Of a DNA stretch of 64,000 bases, positions 1 through 10,764 are shown in pieces. The translations under genes and the position numbers were made by a program. Origin of the DNA: Theocolax elegans (lineage: Eukaryota > Arthropoda > Insecta > Hymenoptera > Cerocephalidae); assembly GCA_026168455.1 (NCBI GenBank), contig CM047425.1, positions 27,380,256-27,444,255 on the forward strand. Direction: 5' to 3'. How positions within the stretch are numbered: the stretch's first letter is position 1; each line of letters starts with the position of its first letter. A model generated the notes under the pieces. The model saw only the letters and a program-made list of their open reading frames with translations, was not told where the DNA came from and made no database searches.

Positions 1-361
1 ATGAAATAATGCAATTTCATAAAAATAAAGTACCAACACATCACAATGTCAATTCTTTCAAATATTTATTCTACGTTTTATAGTAGAAATAAATTTATGT
101 ACTTTTACACATTTATGGAGAGCCCGTATAAATATCGATTTCATAAAGTTATCGAAAACACTAATTTCTACGATTTTCTTAAATATTTAAAGAATTTTCC
201 ACCTTTTTTAGGAGAACGCATTAGTGTATAATAAGAACGCTTAGAGAAATTAAAAAAAAATACGTGTATAAAATATATGAAAGTTTTTTTATTTATTCTT
301 GAACTGTTAAAAATTTTTGGCAGTGGTGCCAACTTAAATCGAGGCGCCAAAAATCATCCTC
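1..361. other. AT-rich sequence, no gene seen
   Basis: Short open frames on both strands are AT-rich and show no recognisable domain. Nothing here is supported as a gene, RNA or element end. Confidence 0.6.
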
Positions 362-676
362 TGAATTAACGTGTTCTCCAAGCAACTTTTGAGTTAAAGT
401 CTTCTCCAAGCGATTTTTGAGTTAACGTGTAGTCCAAGCGAATTTTGAGTTAACGTGTTTTCCAAGCGATTTCTGAGTTAACATGTTCTTCAAGCGATTT
501 CTGAGTTAACGTGTTCTCCAAGCGAATTCTGAGTTAACGTGTATTCCAAGCGATTTTTGAGTTGCCGTGTTCTCCAAGCGAATTCTGAGTTAACGTGTTC
601 TCCAAGCAATTTCTGAGTTAACGTAATCCCCAAGCGAATTCTGAGTTAACGTATTTTCCAAGCGATTTCTGAGTTA
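362..676. repeat. 28-bp minisatellite, about 11 copies
   Basis: A 28-bp unit (gagttaacgtgttctccaag followed by cgatttct) repeats head to tail about 11 times with point changes, for example gcgaattct or gcgatttct at the unit end. There is no spacer between units, so it is a minisatellite and not a CRISPR array. The last unit runs directly into the open frame of the Penelope-like element. The array therefore abuts the 5' side of that element. Confidence 0.9.
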
Positions 677-2871
677 GAATCTTTTTATTCAGAGGCGACG
701 ATATATGCATTCACATCACAAATTTAGAAAAAAAGAAAGTAAAACTTAATAATAATCTCGAAAATTTATTGCCGCAAGACATGTTTATTAAAATCACCAA
801 TAACCAAAAAAACAATAACACTCGTCTTCGCGATTGTGTAAATAAAAAACATGACAATAAAATTAAGAATCACACACAAAATGTATTAAAAAATAATACG
901 AACACGGACAGTTGGATAAAAAACTTGACAAATGTTGAAGTTCCTAAAAATGTGTTAAATATAATTTCTTTAGGACCAAAATTTAGTTTGCCTTTCTCTC
1001 AGAATAACAACATACCGGTAAATTACATTAAATCTTTGGAAAATTTTATTTATACGAATGAAATTAATGAAGAATGCGCTGATTTATTAAAACAAAATTT
1101 GATCGAAAGTTTAGACGTACATTTAAAAGAAAAAACGGAACACGTACCTCTAAAAAATAGAATCTTATTTCATAAATATAACGAAAAAAAAGAATTTATA
1201 AATAAACATAGAGATATAATAATAACATACGCTGATAAAGGGAATACTACTGTCATTATGAATAAAACGGAATATATTAACAAAATGGAGACATTATTAT
1301 CCGATAGGACTTCGTACAGACCCATACCAAAAAACCCGCTAAAATCGTTACAAAATTGCACTTATAAATTTCTTAAAAAATGGAATGACAGGGGTTTTTT
1401 AGATAAAAAATATAAACCTTCAAGGTTAACGCAAACAAATACATCATTAGCAAAATGTTACGGATTACCGAATATTCACAAAGAAAATGTACCTTTAAGA
1501 CCAATTGTGTCTACTGCCGGATCACCAACGGAATTTCTATCAAAACAATTATATAAAACTTTTTCAAACTGTTTTAAAAAACCGGAATCGCACATAAAAA
1601 ATAGTTTCGAATTTATACAAAAAATTAAAGACGTAAACATACCGGAGGGTTATTCACTTATTAGCTTGGATGTCCAATCTTTGTTTACCAATGTAGGAAG
1701 TTCACTAATCAGAAATAGTATTGAAAAAAGATATAGTCAGATTAGGTTAATGTCAGAAATACCGCTAAATGATATAATAAATGCTTCGGATTTTTCAATG
1801 AACAATACATATTTCCAATTTAATGATAAACTTTTAAAACAAACTTACGGCCTACCAATGGGCGCTGCAACTTCAGGTTTATTCGCGGATATAGTTATGG
1901 AGGATTTAAAGATTGATTGTTTAAGCAAATTAAGTTTAAAGCCAATTTTTTACTATAGATATGTTGAGGATATAATAACATGTATTCCTACTGATAAAAT
2001 CGACGAAATGTTACAAATTTTTAATTCTTATGATGAAAAATTGAAACTTACTTTTGAATTAGCGAATAATGACAGTATTAGTTTTCTAGACACATTATTG
2101 ATTAAAAATAATAATTAAATTATTATAGACTGGTACACTAAACCTACGTTTTCGGCTCGTTTCTTAAATTTTGAATCGGCACATCCGATTTCTCAAAAAA
2201 TTGCTATGGTTTATAATCTGGTGGATAGAGCAATCAAGTTATCTAATAAAAAATTCCATCATGTTAATATTAACAAAATAAAGGTATATTTAATAAAAAA
2301 TATCTATCCAGAACAATTTATTGAAAAATACATTAAAAAACGTTTAGCAATTTTGAATAATCAGCAAAATAAGCAAAACACTAAAGAAGTGGTTAATTAT
2401 AAACAATTCCTCACTTTACCATACTCCAAAGGACTCTATGAAAAAATGTCAGTTAACTTAAAAAAACACGAAATAAAAGCGATTCCAACTGTTGAAAATA
2501 AATTAAATAACATTATAATTAAAGGGAAAGACGAAATTGATAAGAATTCTCAAAATAATGTAGTATATAAATTAAATTGTTTAGACTGCAACGCTTCATA
2601 TGTAGGACAGACAAAGAGACAAATAAACACACGAATTAACGAACATAAGAACAGAAAAGAGTCTGTCGTTTTTCAACATATTCAAAATAATAAACATGAT
2701 TTTGATTGGCGAAATTTCAAAATTTTGGATAAAGAAACAATTTATGGTAAAAGAATTGCATCTGAAATGGTACATATTAATTTGCAAAAAAATTCTATAA
2801 ATAAACGAGAAGACTCAATTAAATTAAATAAGCAGTATTCGCACATTATATTCAAAATGAAAACACGTTAA
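673..2871 (+). pseudogene. Penelope-like RT + GIY-YIG endonuclease, one in-frame stop
   Basis: The frame is open from 673, just after the minisatellite, but its first ATG is at 781, so the true start may be lost. The N-terminal part has the PLE motif ADKGNTTVIMN. RT motif A reads SLDVQSLFTNV and the following block LPMGAATSG. The catalytic box reads YRYVEDIIT, so the first Asp of the usual YVDD is Glu. A TAA stop at 2116-2118 interrupts the frame. The same frame resumes at once with the typical PLE linker DWYTKPTFSARFLNF and runs to the GIY-YIG nuclease (VYKLNCLDC...SYVGQTKRQ...RINEHK). In a working PLE this single polyprotein nicks the target and primes reverse transcription. Here the stop and the changed catalytic box suggest it is dead. 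The family assignment is firm. Confidence 0.9.
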
Positions 2872-3198
2872 ATTAGTTTGATGTATTGTAAGCAATGTAC
2901 ATGAACCTGTGCGTCATCAATAGAAAAAATGTAAACATTGACTCGCTCTCGATTCTTCACTATTTAAGAAAGCGCGAATTGTATACGTACTCTTATATTG
3001 TATACTTCTATTTGACGTTTCCTTGTTTACGATGAGGAAAAAGAAAAACAAATTTAAATCGACTTTCGACGAAATCCGTTTTCATATTATACACTTAATT
3101 ACGATATTGATATGAGAAGGTATTATTTTCACCTTTTTTATATTCATTTTTTTCATTATCTGAGTTGTGCAAAAAAATTATTTATAAATAAATTTTTT

Positions 3199-3238
3199 CA
3201 GTCTGAAGAGGGTGGCATTGACCACCAAAACGTTACAA
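3199..3238 (+). ncRNA. Hammerhead-like ribozyme of PLE-1, mutated core
   Basis: The core CTGAAGA at 3203-3209 is followed by one unpaired G, a 5-bp helix II (GGTGG/CCACC, loop CATTGA) and then AAAAC-GTT. The second core strand should read GAAAC, so the conserved G12 is A here. The 19.4 kb copy keeps GAAAC. Helix III is only the self-complementary ACGT with no loop, as in PLE hammerheads reported to cleave as dimers. The G12 change predicts loss of activity. Confidence 0.7.
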
Positions 3239-3315
3239 AAAGAAAAATGCATTAAAATTTTTTCTTTTACCCTACAACTACATTTGACTCGGGAAGATCG
3301 ATAAAAATTCGATAC

Positions 3316-4085
3316 GGATACATGACTATTTGTTATAAATAATAAATACGGAATGGCCTGGTAGAACGCGATTAACAATTTGATTAAGATTGTTTTTATG
3401 GATTTCTCAGCTCATACGATCCGGTTAACGAACCGCCCATTTATTTTGTTGATCATCATATTGTACTATAAAATGTTTTTTTCTTTTGTGAAGTTTATCT
3501 TATAAAATACTATAGGCATTTATTGTATAGTATGGTACGAGGTTTTTGCACCCGAGATACCTTATAGACTCGAATTATAAACCTACCATTAGAAAGCAAA
3601 AAAAGACATAAACATATACAGTAATTCCATGATTAGTGCTTATTAAATTTTTTATCGGGAAATTTGTATGAATTATAACCTTTTCAAAGTCATTTGTTTT
3701 ATTATAGAACCCGATTAATATTTTCTTGGATGTACTTGTGTAATTCATGTAGTAAAACATCTATACAGGCTTATAATTTTTCAATCAATTTATTACGATC
3801 TATGCCGATTCTGAATTCATATTGGTAAAGTAAATTGATTTCTATAAATAATTATATGAGCATATCTCTATAAAAGCCTATAAGTTTAATAGTCTCATAG
3901 AAACTGATATATCTTTTACCAGGTAAAACTTATAAAAACTAATGTTCGGTACTTGTGATTCGTACCTTGGGAAATTCATTATAGGTACCAATAAAAAAGA
4001 AATCGCCCTATATATTACTATAAAATTTTTATCGACACCCCGATACAATGAGCCATTATTTTATCGGGTCGGATCTTATAAGGTT
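3316..4085. other. AT-rich sequence, no gene seen
   Basis: No open frame with a recognisable domain and no clear repeat structure. I see nothing to annotate. Confidence 0.5.
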
Positions 4086-4089
4086 TTTT

Positions 4090-4690
4090 CAACAGGGCTC
4101 TCTCATCAACAAAACTAGATTTGAATTTTATAAACTTATGTTTAATTAACGAACTACATTAATACCTTGATACTCTTGAGAAATGGGAACCTACCTTATG
4201 ATGAAGTGCGAGTTACATTAATGACGATACGTTTTTTAAACATTCAACTTCTTTTTATATCAAAAGTGTTTAGTACAAATAAATGTTAACCACGTAGAAT
4301 TCTTTTTATCGTGATGAAAGGTGGATGAAGATTCATTTATTCACAACAGTATTTTTAAAAATCGTCTTATTATATATTCTTTTCAAAATAAGTTCCATTG
4401 ATTAGAGCTAGTTTTATATGCAAAAACTATAAGTGTTCCATAGTAGATGACTCATATATGTTTAAAACTGTACAGTATTGACAACAATGCTATATGCATA
4501 TATTAAAATATTTTAAGTAAAGTATGACAATGTCTGTAAAAAAACACCTATTTTGTCAAAAGTATTTAATACATATGATTTTTTTATAAATCCAATGTGA
4601 TTGCATTGCTACAACAAATATTTTAACATTTTTACGAATTTTTTATATAATCGTTTTTTTATTAGTTTTTCGATTGTAAAGTATCAGCAG
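4090..4690 (+). repeat. Dispersed repeat body, copy 1
   Basis: This stretch, from ctctctcatcaacaaaact to the start of the satellite, matches in reverse complement the stretch 21.2-21.53 kb, including the block with cttatgatgaagtgcgagtt. In both copies it runs into the same satellite sequence. The unit therefore moved or was duplicated as unique body plus satellite. No transposase is seen inside. The left boundary is where the two copies diverge, just before ctctctcatcaac. Confidence 0.75.
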
Positions 4691-6205
4691 TCTGTCCGTT
4701 CCAGAAATCTGTACTAATAGCGTAGTTCTGGAATTTTTAAAGTATTCTGGGATAGCTGCTCTAACCACGGGATCTCTTAGATATAACCGGGAATTTTTGA
4801 TAAATTCCGGCATATTCGGACTAATTACGGGATATGTTCGATAATTAGGGAATTTTGGGAATTTCCTGGTATTTTGTGATATATGAACTAATTACGGGAT
4901 ATGATAAATATTTAGGGAATTCGGATGTGTTCCGGGATAATTGTACTAATTACGGGATCTTTTTTAATATTTCGGAAATTTGGAGGTACTCTGGGAAATC
5001 TGCAGTATTTCCGTGACACCTTCGACATTTCGAGGATTATTGAGGTATTCCAGGAATCTGCACTAATTACGGGAATTTTTGGATATTTCGAGAATTTTTG
5101 AGGAATTTCGGAGTATCTAGACTAATTACGAGAATGTTGGGTTATTATAAAATTTAGAGGTATTCCGGGATAGTTGCACTAATTACGGGACTTCTTGGGA
5201 ATTTCAGGTATTTCTGGATTTTTTGAGTTATTCCGGGATATCTGGACTAATTAAGCATATTTTGGATATTTCGGGAATTTTTTATTATTTTGGGAATCTG
5301 CACTAATTACGGGATTTATGGATATTTCAGGAATTTTTTAACCATTCCGGGAATCTGCACTAATTACGGGATTTATGGATATTTCGGGAATTTTTTATGA
5401 TTTTGGGAATCTGCACTAATTACGGGATTTACGGATATTTCGGGAATTTTTTAATCATTCCGGGAATGTGCACTAATTACGGGATTCTTGGGAATTTCAG
5501 GTATTTCTGGATTTTTTGAGTTATTCCGAGATATCTGGACTATTTAAGCATATTTTGGATATTTCGGGAATTTTTTATTATTTTGGGAATCTGCACTAAT
5601 TACGGGATTTACGGATATTTCGGGAATTTTTTAATCATTCCGGGAATGTGCACTAATTACGGGACTTCTTGGGAATTTCAGGTATTTCTGGATTTTTTGA
5701 GTTATTCCGGGATATCTGGACTAATTAAGCATATTTTGGATATTTCGGGAATTTTTTATTATTTTGGGAATCTGCACTAATTACGGGATTTACGGATATT
5801 TCTGGATTTTTTTAGTTATTCCGGGATATCTGGACTAATTAAGGATATTTTAAATATTAAGGGAATTTTTGTGGTATTCCGGGTATCTGCTCTAATTACG
5901 GGACTATTTGGATATTACGGGTATTTTTGAGGTATTCGGATATATCTGCAGTAATCACGGAATTTCTTGGATTTTTTAGGTATTTTGGGATATCTACACT
6001 AATTACGAGGTTTTTTTTGGACTTTTCGGGATGTTTTCAGTTTTTTCGTAAAATGTGCATTAATTACGGTGTTTCTTAGATATTTCCAGAGTTTTAGAGG
6101 TATTCCGAGATATCTGCACTAGTTACAGGATTTCTTAGAAATTTCGGGAATTTTTTAGGTTAGCCGGGATACCTGCACCATTTACGGGAATTTTTGAGGT
6201 ATCGG
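4690..6205. repeat. Satellite array, ~57-60 bp unit with higher-order structure
   Basis: About 25 imperfect copies of a unit of roughly 60 bp built on ctgcactaattacgggattt, ggatatttcgggaatttttt and attccggga. Units at about 5187, 5483 and 5664 share a longer block starting cttcttgggaatttcagg. The last two lie about 181 bp apart, which indicates a three-unit higher-order repeat. Divergence is greater at both edges, as expected if homogenisation acts in the middle. The ORF across 5583-5780 is a by-product of the repeat. Confidence 0.9.
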
Positions 6206-6224
6206 TTTACTATATTTAATATTG

Positions 6225-6670
6225 TATTATTGGTGCTAGCTTAACCACATTATTTATTGTTCATAAAAATATATAATGTGATAACACAGCTATAAAATTT
6301 AATTTTTCAGCATAGTGATATTTTTTGATTTATTTATTTAAAATTATTTATTTGGATCATAATATTAATTGGCAGTTAATGGTGGTAACTTAACCACATT
6401 ATTTATTGCTTTTAAAAAACATGTAATGTTGAAAACTCAATTATAAAATTTAATATTTCAGCTTAATAATATTCTTAGTTTTATTTCTATATTATTATTT
6501 ATTTTGATTATAATATTTACTTGGCATTTAATGGTGATAACTCAACCACATTCTTTATTCTTCATAAAAACATGTGATGGTGATAACTGAACTTTATTTT
6601 CTATTTTTAATAAAAACATATTGTTAATTACTTAACCATAAAATTAAATGTTTCAGTTTAGTAATATTCC
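6225..6670. repeat. Tandem repeat, ~150 bp unit, about three copies
   Basis: The block ggt(g/a)(c/g/a)ta(g/a)ct(t/c)aaccacattatttatt recurs at about 6230, 6380 and 6533, each followed by AT-rich sequence ending near tttcagc/tttaataatatt. The copies are diverged. A fourth, shorter partial copy follows. It is distinct from the preceding satellite. Confidence 0.75.
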
Positions 6671-6910
6671 TTTATTATCGTGTCGTATAGTATCGTACAT
6701 AATATTAAAATGTAATAACCTAATAAGCACAAAGTATTATATAAGTAATCCAAAAGTATTCTTTAAGTATTAGTATAGTAATATTTTTATAAAAAAGATT
6801 TCTTTAAGAATTTTTTCTATATTATCATATAATTCTTGAATGTCCGCTAAAAGATACTACTTAAAGTATATGTAAAGAATTATGTATAATGTATAAATAT
6901 AAACCTAGTC
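6671..6910. other. AT-rich sequence with left target duplication of a SINE
   Basis: Mostly AT-rich with no gene. The final 14 bp (6897-6910, atataaacctagtc) are the left copy of the target duplication flanking the 5S-derived SINE. Confidence 0.7.
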
Positions 6911-7354
6911 ACCGACACGGTGGCGGAGTGGCGGAAGCGCACCTCGGCCGGTCAGGAAAATTAAGCAGCGCCGAGCGCGGTTACTACTTGGATGGGTGAC
7001 TGTTCTTGGACTTAGCTTAAATGATCGGTTAGGTGTTTTTTCACATTCCACAACGTGAGCGGGAGGTGTGAGACATTCGGTTTCGGTGTTAAATGTGACC
7101 TTGCCACCCAAACAGAATTGTTCTCGAATGCACCGCCCTTCTCGGAGGAGGTTTTCCCAATAGGCATTTATCCCACGGGGTTTGGCCACAGGTTTTCCCT
7201 CTCTCCACGGGCATAACCCCGGGCGAATGCGAGAAGGTGGGGTAACGGGGGCAAATTGGAAAGAAAAAACAAAAACAGGAATAAATAAAGGTGTAGCGAA
7301 TACGTACGTAAAAACCCGAGAAGGGTATACGTGGAACCTACCAAAAAAAAAAAT
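6911..7354 (+). mobile_element. 5S rRNA-derived SINE, apparently full length
   Basis: The first ~95 bp resemble the 3' two-thirds of 5S rRNA. The box A region reads aaattaagcagcgccgagcg and the box C region actacttggatgggtgact. These are the internal promoter elements bound by TFIIIA/TFIIIC, so the element should be transcribed by RNA polymerase III. The body is unrelated to 5S RNA and ends in an A-rich tail (accaaaaaaaaaaa). A 14-bp direct repeat, atataaacctagtc, flanks it exactly (6897-6910 and 7355-7368), which fits LINE-mediated insertion. The perfect duplication suggests a fairly young copy. The ORFs across it are incidental. SINE3-like classification is by the 5S head only. Confidence 0.85.
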
Positions 7355-7467
7355 ATATAAACCTAGTCGCTCTTAATTCAAAATAATGTTTAATATAATG
7401 TTTGCGTATTATTATTAGAAATCCGTTTAGCAGACATAAATAGAAATGGTATTATTAAAAAAAAAAA

Positions 7468-7545
7468 GTATCCTGATGGGGATTTGAACTCAGAACCGAT
7501 AGTCAGTGTGCTACGCCTTAGCACGCACAGCTATCCCAACATTTT
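7468..7545 (-). ncRNA. tRNA-like relic with Pol III box B and T-run
   Basis: Read on the minus strand, the stretch begins gttgggatagctgtgcgtgc and has a box B-like gagttcaaatcc about 45 bp further on, then a run of T. Acceptor arms do not pair well, so it is not a working tRNA gene. It could be the head of a decayed tRNA-derived SINE. No body or target duplication was seen. Confidence 0.4.
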
Positions 7546-8300
7546 ACTTAGATAGTTTCAGAACTTGTACATGCTCATCAGCTGCCTATCTTTCATATAA
7601 TACGCGGTTGATTTGTTTATAAATAATATTTATTAATTTCATAATTAAGTTTTGCATTACAATTAAAAGTACACATTTACATAAAATGTGCGTGTGTCTT
7701 GTATAGAAGATTTTCTTGTATAATCCTTTAAATTGATAGATGAACAGTTTGTGATTTCTTGTTTAATATTAATTTACTACTATATACATAGACTTATATA
7801 AAGCGGTATCGTATACCGATTATTGTTTATTAGATACTTTAAAATTATTTATAAAGTATTCGATTTACAATACTTTAGTAATACTTCCTTCATTTATTGC
7901 TTTTAAAAAGAATTCTTTTTTTGCGGACATTCAAGATTTCTTATAGAATACTTTTTCTCTGAAAGTGTGCTTATGGGGAACCCAACATATGTGTTTGATG
8001 CATTGAGAATTGGGAAAGTCATTAATAGTTTTGTAACTTTTATAACTTTTATAGTGGTAACTCTATAATTCTCCATCCGTATTAAAGTTACTGAATAACC
8101 ATATTTATTTTCTATAAAGGCAATATGTGTTTGATTCTTTGGCAACTGTATAATATTTAATAATTATATATGAACTAATGGGTAAAGGATTTTTTTATTT
8201 CAAGGTTAGGTGAAACAAGTATCACGTATAATTTTTTTCAGGTTTTTATTTCCGTATTTACCAGAAAATTTTTGGATTTTTAAAAGCAGATCCCTGTAAT
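7546..8300. other. AT-rich sequence, no gene seen
   Basis: The only frame of note (7903-8145, minus, 80 codons) has no recognisable domain and no supporting context. I see no element ends. Confidence 0.5.
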
Positions 8301-8409
8301 TTAGCTATAACGTCTTAAAATAAAAAATATTAACATAAAAACAAAAATTATGTGACTTAAAATCGTTCAAAGCACTAACTAAAGTGTATTATAGACATTA
8401 AACTTAATT

Positions 8410-8630
8410 GTTTTTTTGTTTTTTTTTTTTATTTAACGTCGCTCTTTTTACGCTCCCAAACCGGTGCCAATCAGCGACAGGGGCATGCGATGTCTTTTGT
8501 TAAGAAAGCACTTGTTGAAAAATACATTTCCCCAGTGGTGCTCGTGTCAATCGGCAGAGACTGGGCACGAACCCGGGATCTCCGGGTTACGAGCCGAACG
8601 CTCTACCAACCGAGCCATCGCAGGCCCCTT
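8410..8630 (-). mobile_element. tRNA-derived SINE (tRNA-Thr-like head)
   Basis: On the minus strand the element starts ggggcctgcgatggctcggt, with box A tggctcggttggtagagcg, anticodon-loop-like ctcgtaa (CGT, threonine-like) and box B gggttcgtgcc. A ~140-bp body follows and ends in an A-rich tail (T-run at 8411-8430 on plus). A 9-bp direct repeat aacttaatt lies at 8401-8409 and 8631-8639. The SINE sits inside an older local repeat whose second copy at about 8940 lacks it, which confirms the insertion. Confidence 0.85.
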
Positions 8631-9190
8631 AACTTAATTAGTTTAATGTAATAACATTAACATTAAAACAGTTAGAATAAGTATAATGTCAAAAATTGAT
8701 TCTGTCGAGTTTTCCATGATCGGTGTTTTTTTGGGTGGGTCATAATTTTTCAACTTCTAGTGCACATAGAGGTCTAAAATTTTGCACACAACTTACAATG
8801 TGAAAAATAAGTAAGAAAGAAATTAAATAAAAATTGTTGATTGCTTATTTTTCAAAAACTGTTGGTAAAAGTTGTTGAAAAATGTGTAAAACCTTGCAAA
8901 AACACACATTGTTAAGTGTTTATAATGTATATTACGTTAAACTTAATTGTTTAATATAATTAAATTAACATTAAAACAATTAGAATAAGTATAATGTCAA
9001 AATGAATCTGTCAATTTTACAAGTGTCGGTGAATTTTCAACTTCTTGTATACTTAAATCTACCATTCGTACACAACTTTAAATGTATAAAATAAGTAAGA
9101 AAAAAACTTAATTAAAATTTTTTGATTACTTTAATTCCAAAACAGTTGGTAAAAATGTTGAAAAAATGAAAAATATTGTAAATACCACAA
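8631..9190. repeat. Diverged tandem duplication, ~310 bp unit
   Basis: The stretch from 8631 (cttaattagtttaatgtaat, attagaataagtataatgtc, cataatttttcaacttct, aaaataagtaagaaa, actgttggtaaaa) recurs in the same order from about 8941. The copies differ by many substitutions and indels. The SINE just upstream interrupts the left edge of the first copy. No coding potential. Confidence 0.75.
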
Positions 9191-9389
9191 AATTGATTTA
9201 AACACTATTATAGTTTAATATTAAATGTATTTACAATTTATATATTTATTAGAGTTTCACTTTCAGTAATTTTATTATTCATTATTAAATATTCCACATA
9301 GAATTTGTGCCTCTAGACAGTACTTTATATAAAACACCTTCTACGAAGGTGTCAACATTCGCAAGTATGGTTTCCAATCACACTTTTAA

Positions 9390-10080
9390 AAATGTTATCT
9401 GATAAAAAAATCTTAAATTCTTACTCCCATCCTATTTCTACTTATATTTTGCTTAAACTTCATAGAGTTTCTGGAATAGAAAATACTGAAATCAAATCAA
9501 CATAAGCAACAAGTATCTTTAATTAAATATTTATATATTTTTTCTGCTTACACTCCATAAAGTTTCTGCAAAAATCAAATCGACATAAGCAACAAGTATT
9601 TTTAATTAAATATTTATATATATTTTTTTGTTTAAACTCCATAAAAAGTTTCTGCAATAGAAAGTACTGAAATCAGAGCGGAATAATCGACAATTATTTT
9701 TTACGATATCATACATTGTATTTTAATTAAAATTTATATATTTTACTTAAACTCCATAAAAAGTTTCTGCAATAAAAAGTACTGAAATCGCAGCGGGATA
9801 ATCGACAAGTATTTTTTACGATACCATACATTGTATTTTTTTTAATTAAACTTTTATATATTTTGCTTAAACACCATTAAAAATTTTTATTAATTTCCAC
9901 AAAACTGTTAAAAAGGAAACTTTTTTTTTTATTCTCTTTAAATAAACAATGTCTATCCTTTCCGTGCTTTACATCAGTAGATAAAAAATTTTATAGAATA
10001 ATAAAAAATAATAAAAAAGTAATTTCTCTCTTTTTTATGCTCTTTAAATAAAATAATACTTGCACCACACGTTGGATTGC
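9390..10080 (+). repeat. AT-rich repeat with internal tandem units, copy 1
   Basis: Four to five units of about 100-135 bp share tttaaactccataaaaagtt, tctgcaatagaaagtactga, aatcg and caagtattttttacgat. The flanks (gttatctgataaaa on the left, aataatacttgcac..cgttgg on the right) recur around 13.08-13.60 kb together with two of the internal units. The whole block is thus a dispersed or duplicated repeat. Function unknown. Confidence 0.75.
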
Positions 10081-10249
10081 CATCTTACTTTTGAATAATA
10101 CGTCTGATTTGAATTAAATAGCGTATTGCATATGTATGTTTATATATAAAAGACTTATAAAACTTTGAAAATTGTTAATAAAAAAGTGTCCTTTATTGAT
10201 CGTCACGAACCAATGGTGTAAACAGATGTTAAGTTAAGTTACAAAATAT

Positions 10250-10290
10250 GCCGACGTTTCGGACGTTTTTTCGCCGTCCCTTTTCAAGGC
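10250..10290 (-). ncRNA. Hammerhead-like motif of PLE-2 with a U3-A8 core
   Basis: On minus: helix I strand GCC, core TTGAAAA (10281-10287), one unpaired G, a 5-bp helix II (GGACG/CGTCC), then GAAAC-GTC and the other helix I strand GGC. Against the consensus CUGANGA, C3 is U and G8 is A. C3 and G8 form a base pair in active hammerhead structures, so the two changes keep pairing (U-A). Helix III is the self-complementary ACGT with no loop. Confidence 0.65.
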
Positions 10291-10630
10291 TAAAAAATTA
10301 GTAATTTACAAAATATATAGATTAATACCAAGTAGTGAAACATTTAAATCGACGTCACAAAACAATTTATAACTCACCAAATTCAAACAAAACTCAAAAA
10401 AACAACATATCACTCGTGTAAATCTCGCAAAAGCCACTCTCCCATTATTACATATCCATTCTATAAAAATTCAACACATCACGTTTAATTCTCAAATTAA
10501 AAACAATAATTTTTAGTAATACAATTAAAAAGAATACAATTTAAAAACCTTTTAACTGATTTTTCACCACCCACGTCGTCGTCTCCAGAACAATTTGTTT
10601 AAAAAAATATATATATATCTCTATATACAT

Positions 10631-10653
10631 AGGACCTCCCCGAAGGGAGTCCT
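10631..10653 (-). other. UUCG-capped hairpin in the PLE-2 3' UTR
   Basis: On minus the sequence aggactccc-ttcg-gggaggtcct folds into a stem of about nine pairs with one bulged G and a UUCG-type tetraloop, flanked by AT-rich sequence. It lies between the coding end and the hammerhead. The role is unknown; an RNA structure in the element transcript is an inference. Confidence 0.55.
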
Positions 10654-10764
10654 AAGTCACAATTAAACTTCATAAAGTCCACAGACCCGTGCCCAACCTC
10701 CTATCAATACATTTTACAGTATACACATACATATACACATACATATATATATACATATATATAT

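Larger units (their letters stand above)
673..3315 (+). mobile_element. PLE-1, Penelope-like retroelement, 5' truncated
   Basis: This stretch holds a Penelope-like reverse transcriptase followed in the same frame by a GIY-YIG endonuclease, then a 3' region with a hammerhead-like motif. The 3' boundary is set by comparison with a minus-strand relic near 19.33-19.50 kb. Both copies share sequence through the hammerhead to the stretch ending gactcgggaagatcgataaa, then diverge. A stretch around 3110-3195 is absent from the other copy and looks like a local insertion. The 5' end meets a minisatellite, so no upstream terminal repeat is visible. Confidence 0.85.

Noticed and set aside
362..676. 28-bp repeats resembling a CRISPR repeat length
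   Set aside because: The units are contiguous with no unique spacers, no cas genes occur, and the context is eukaryotic; it is a minisatellite.
6911..7010. A genuine 5S rRNA gene
   Set aside because: Only the promoter-containing part resembles 5S RNA; the 3' end continues into an unrelated body and A tail, and a target duplication flanks the whole.
6905..7376. Minus frame of 94 codons and plus frame of 64 codons
   Set aside because: Both lie within the 5S-derived SINE and are chance frames in its GC-rich head and body.
8560..8630. A genuine tRNA-Thr gene
   Set aside because: The tRNA-like head continues directly into a SINE body and A-rich tail, and an empty-site-like copy exists nearby.
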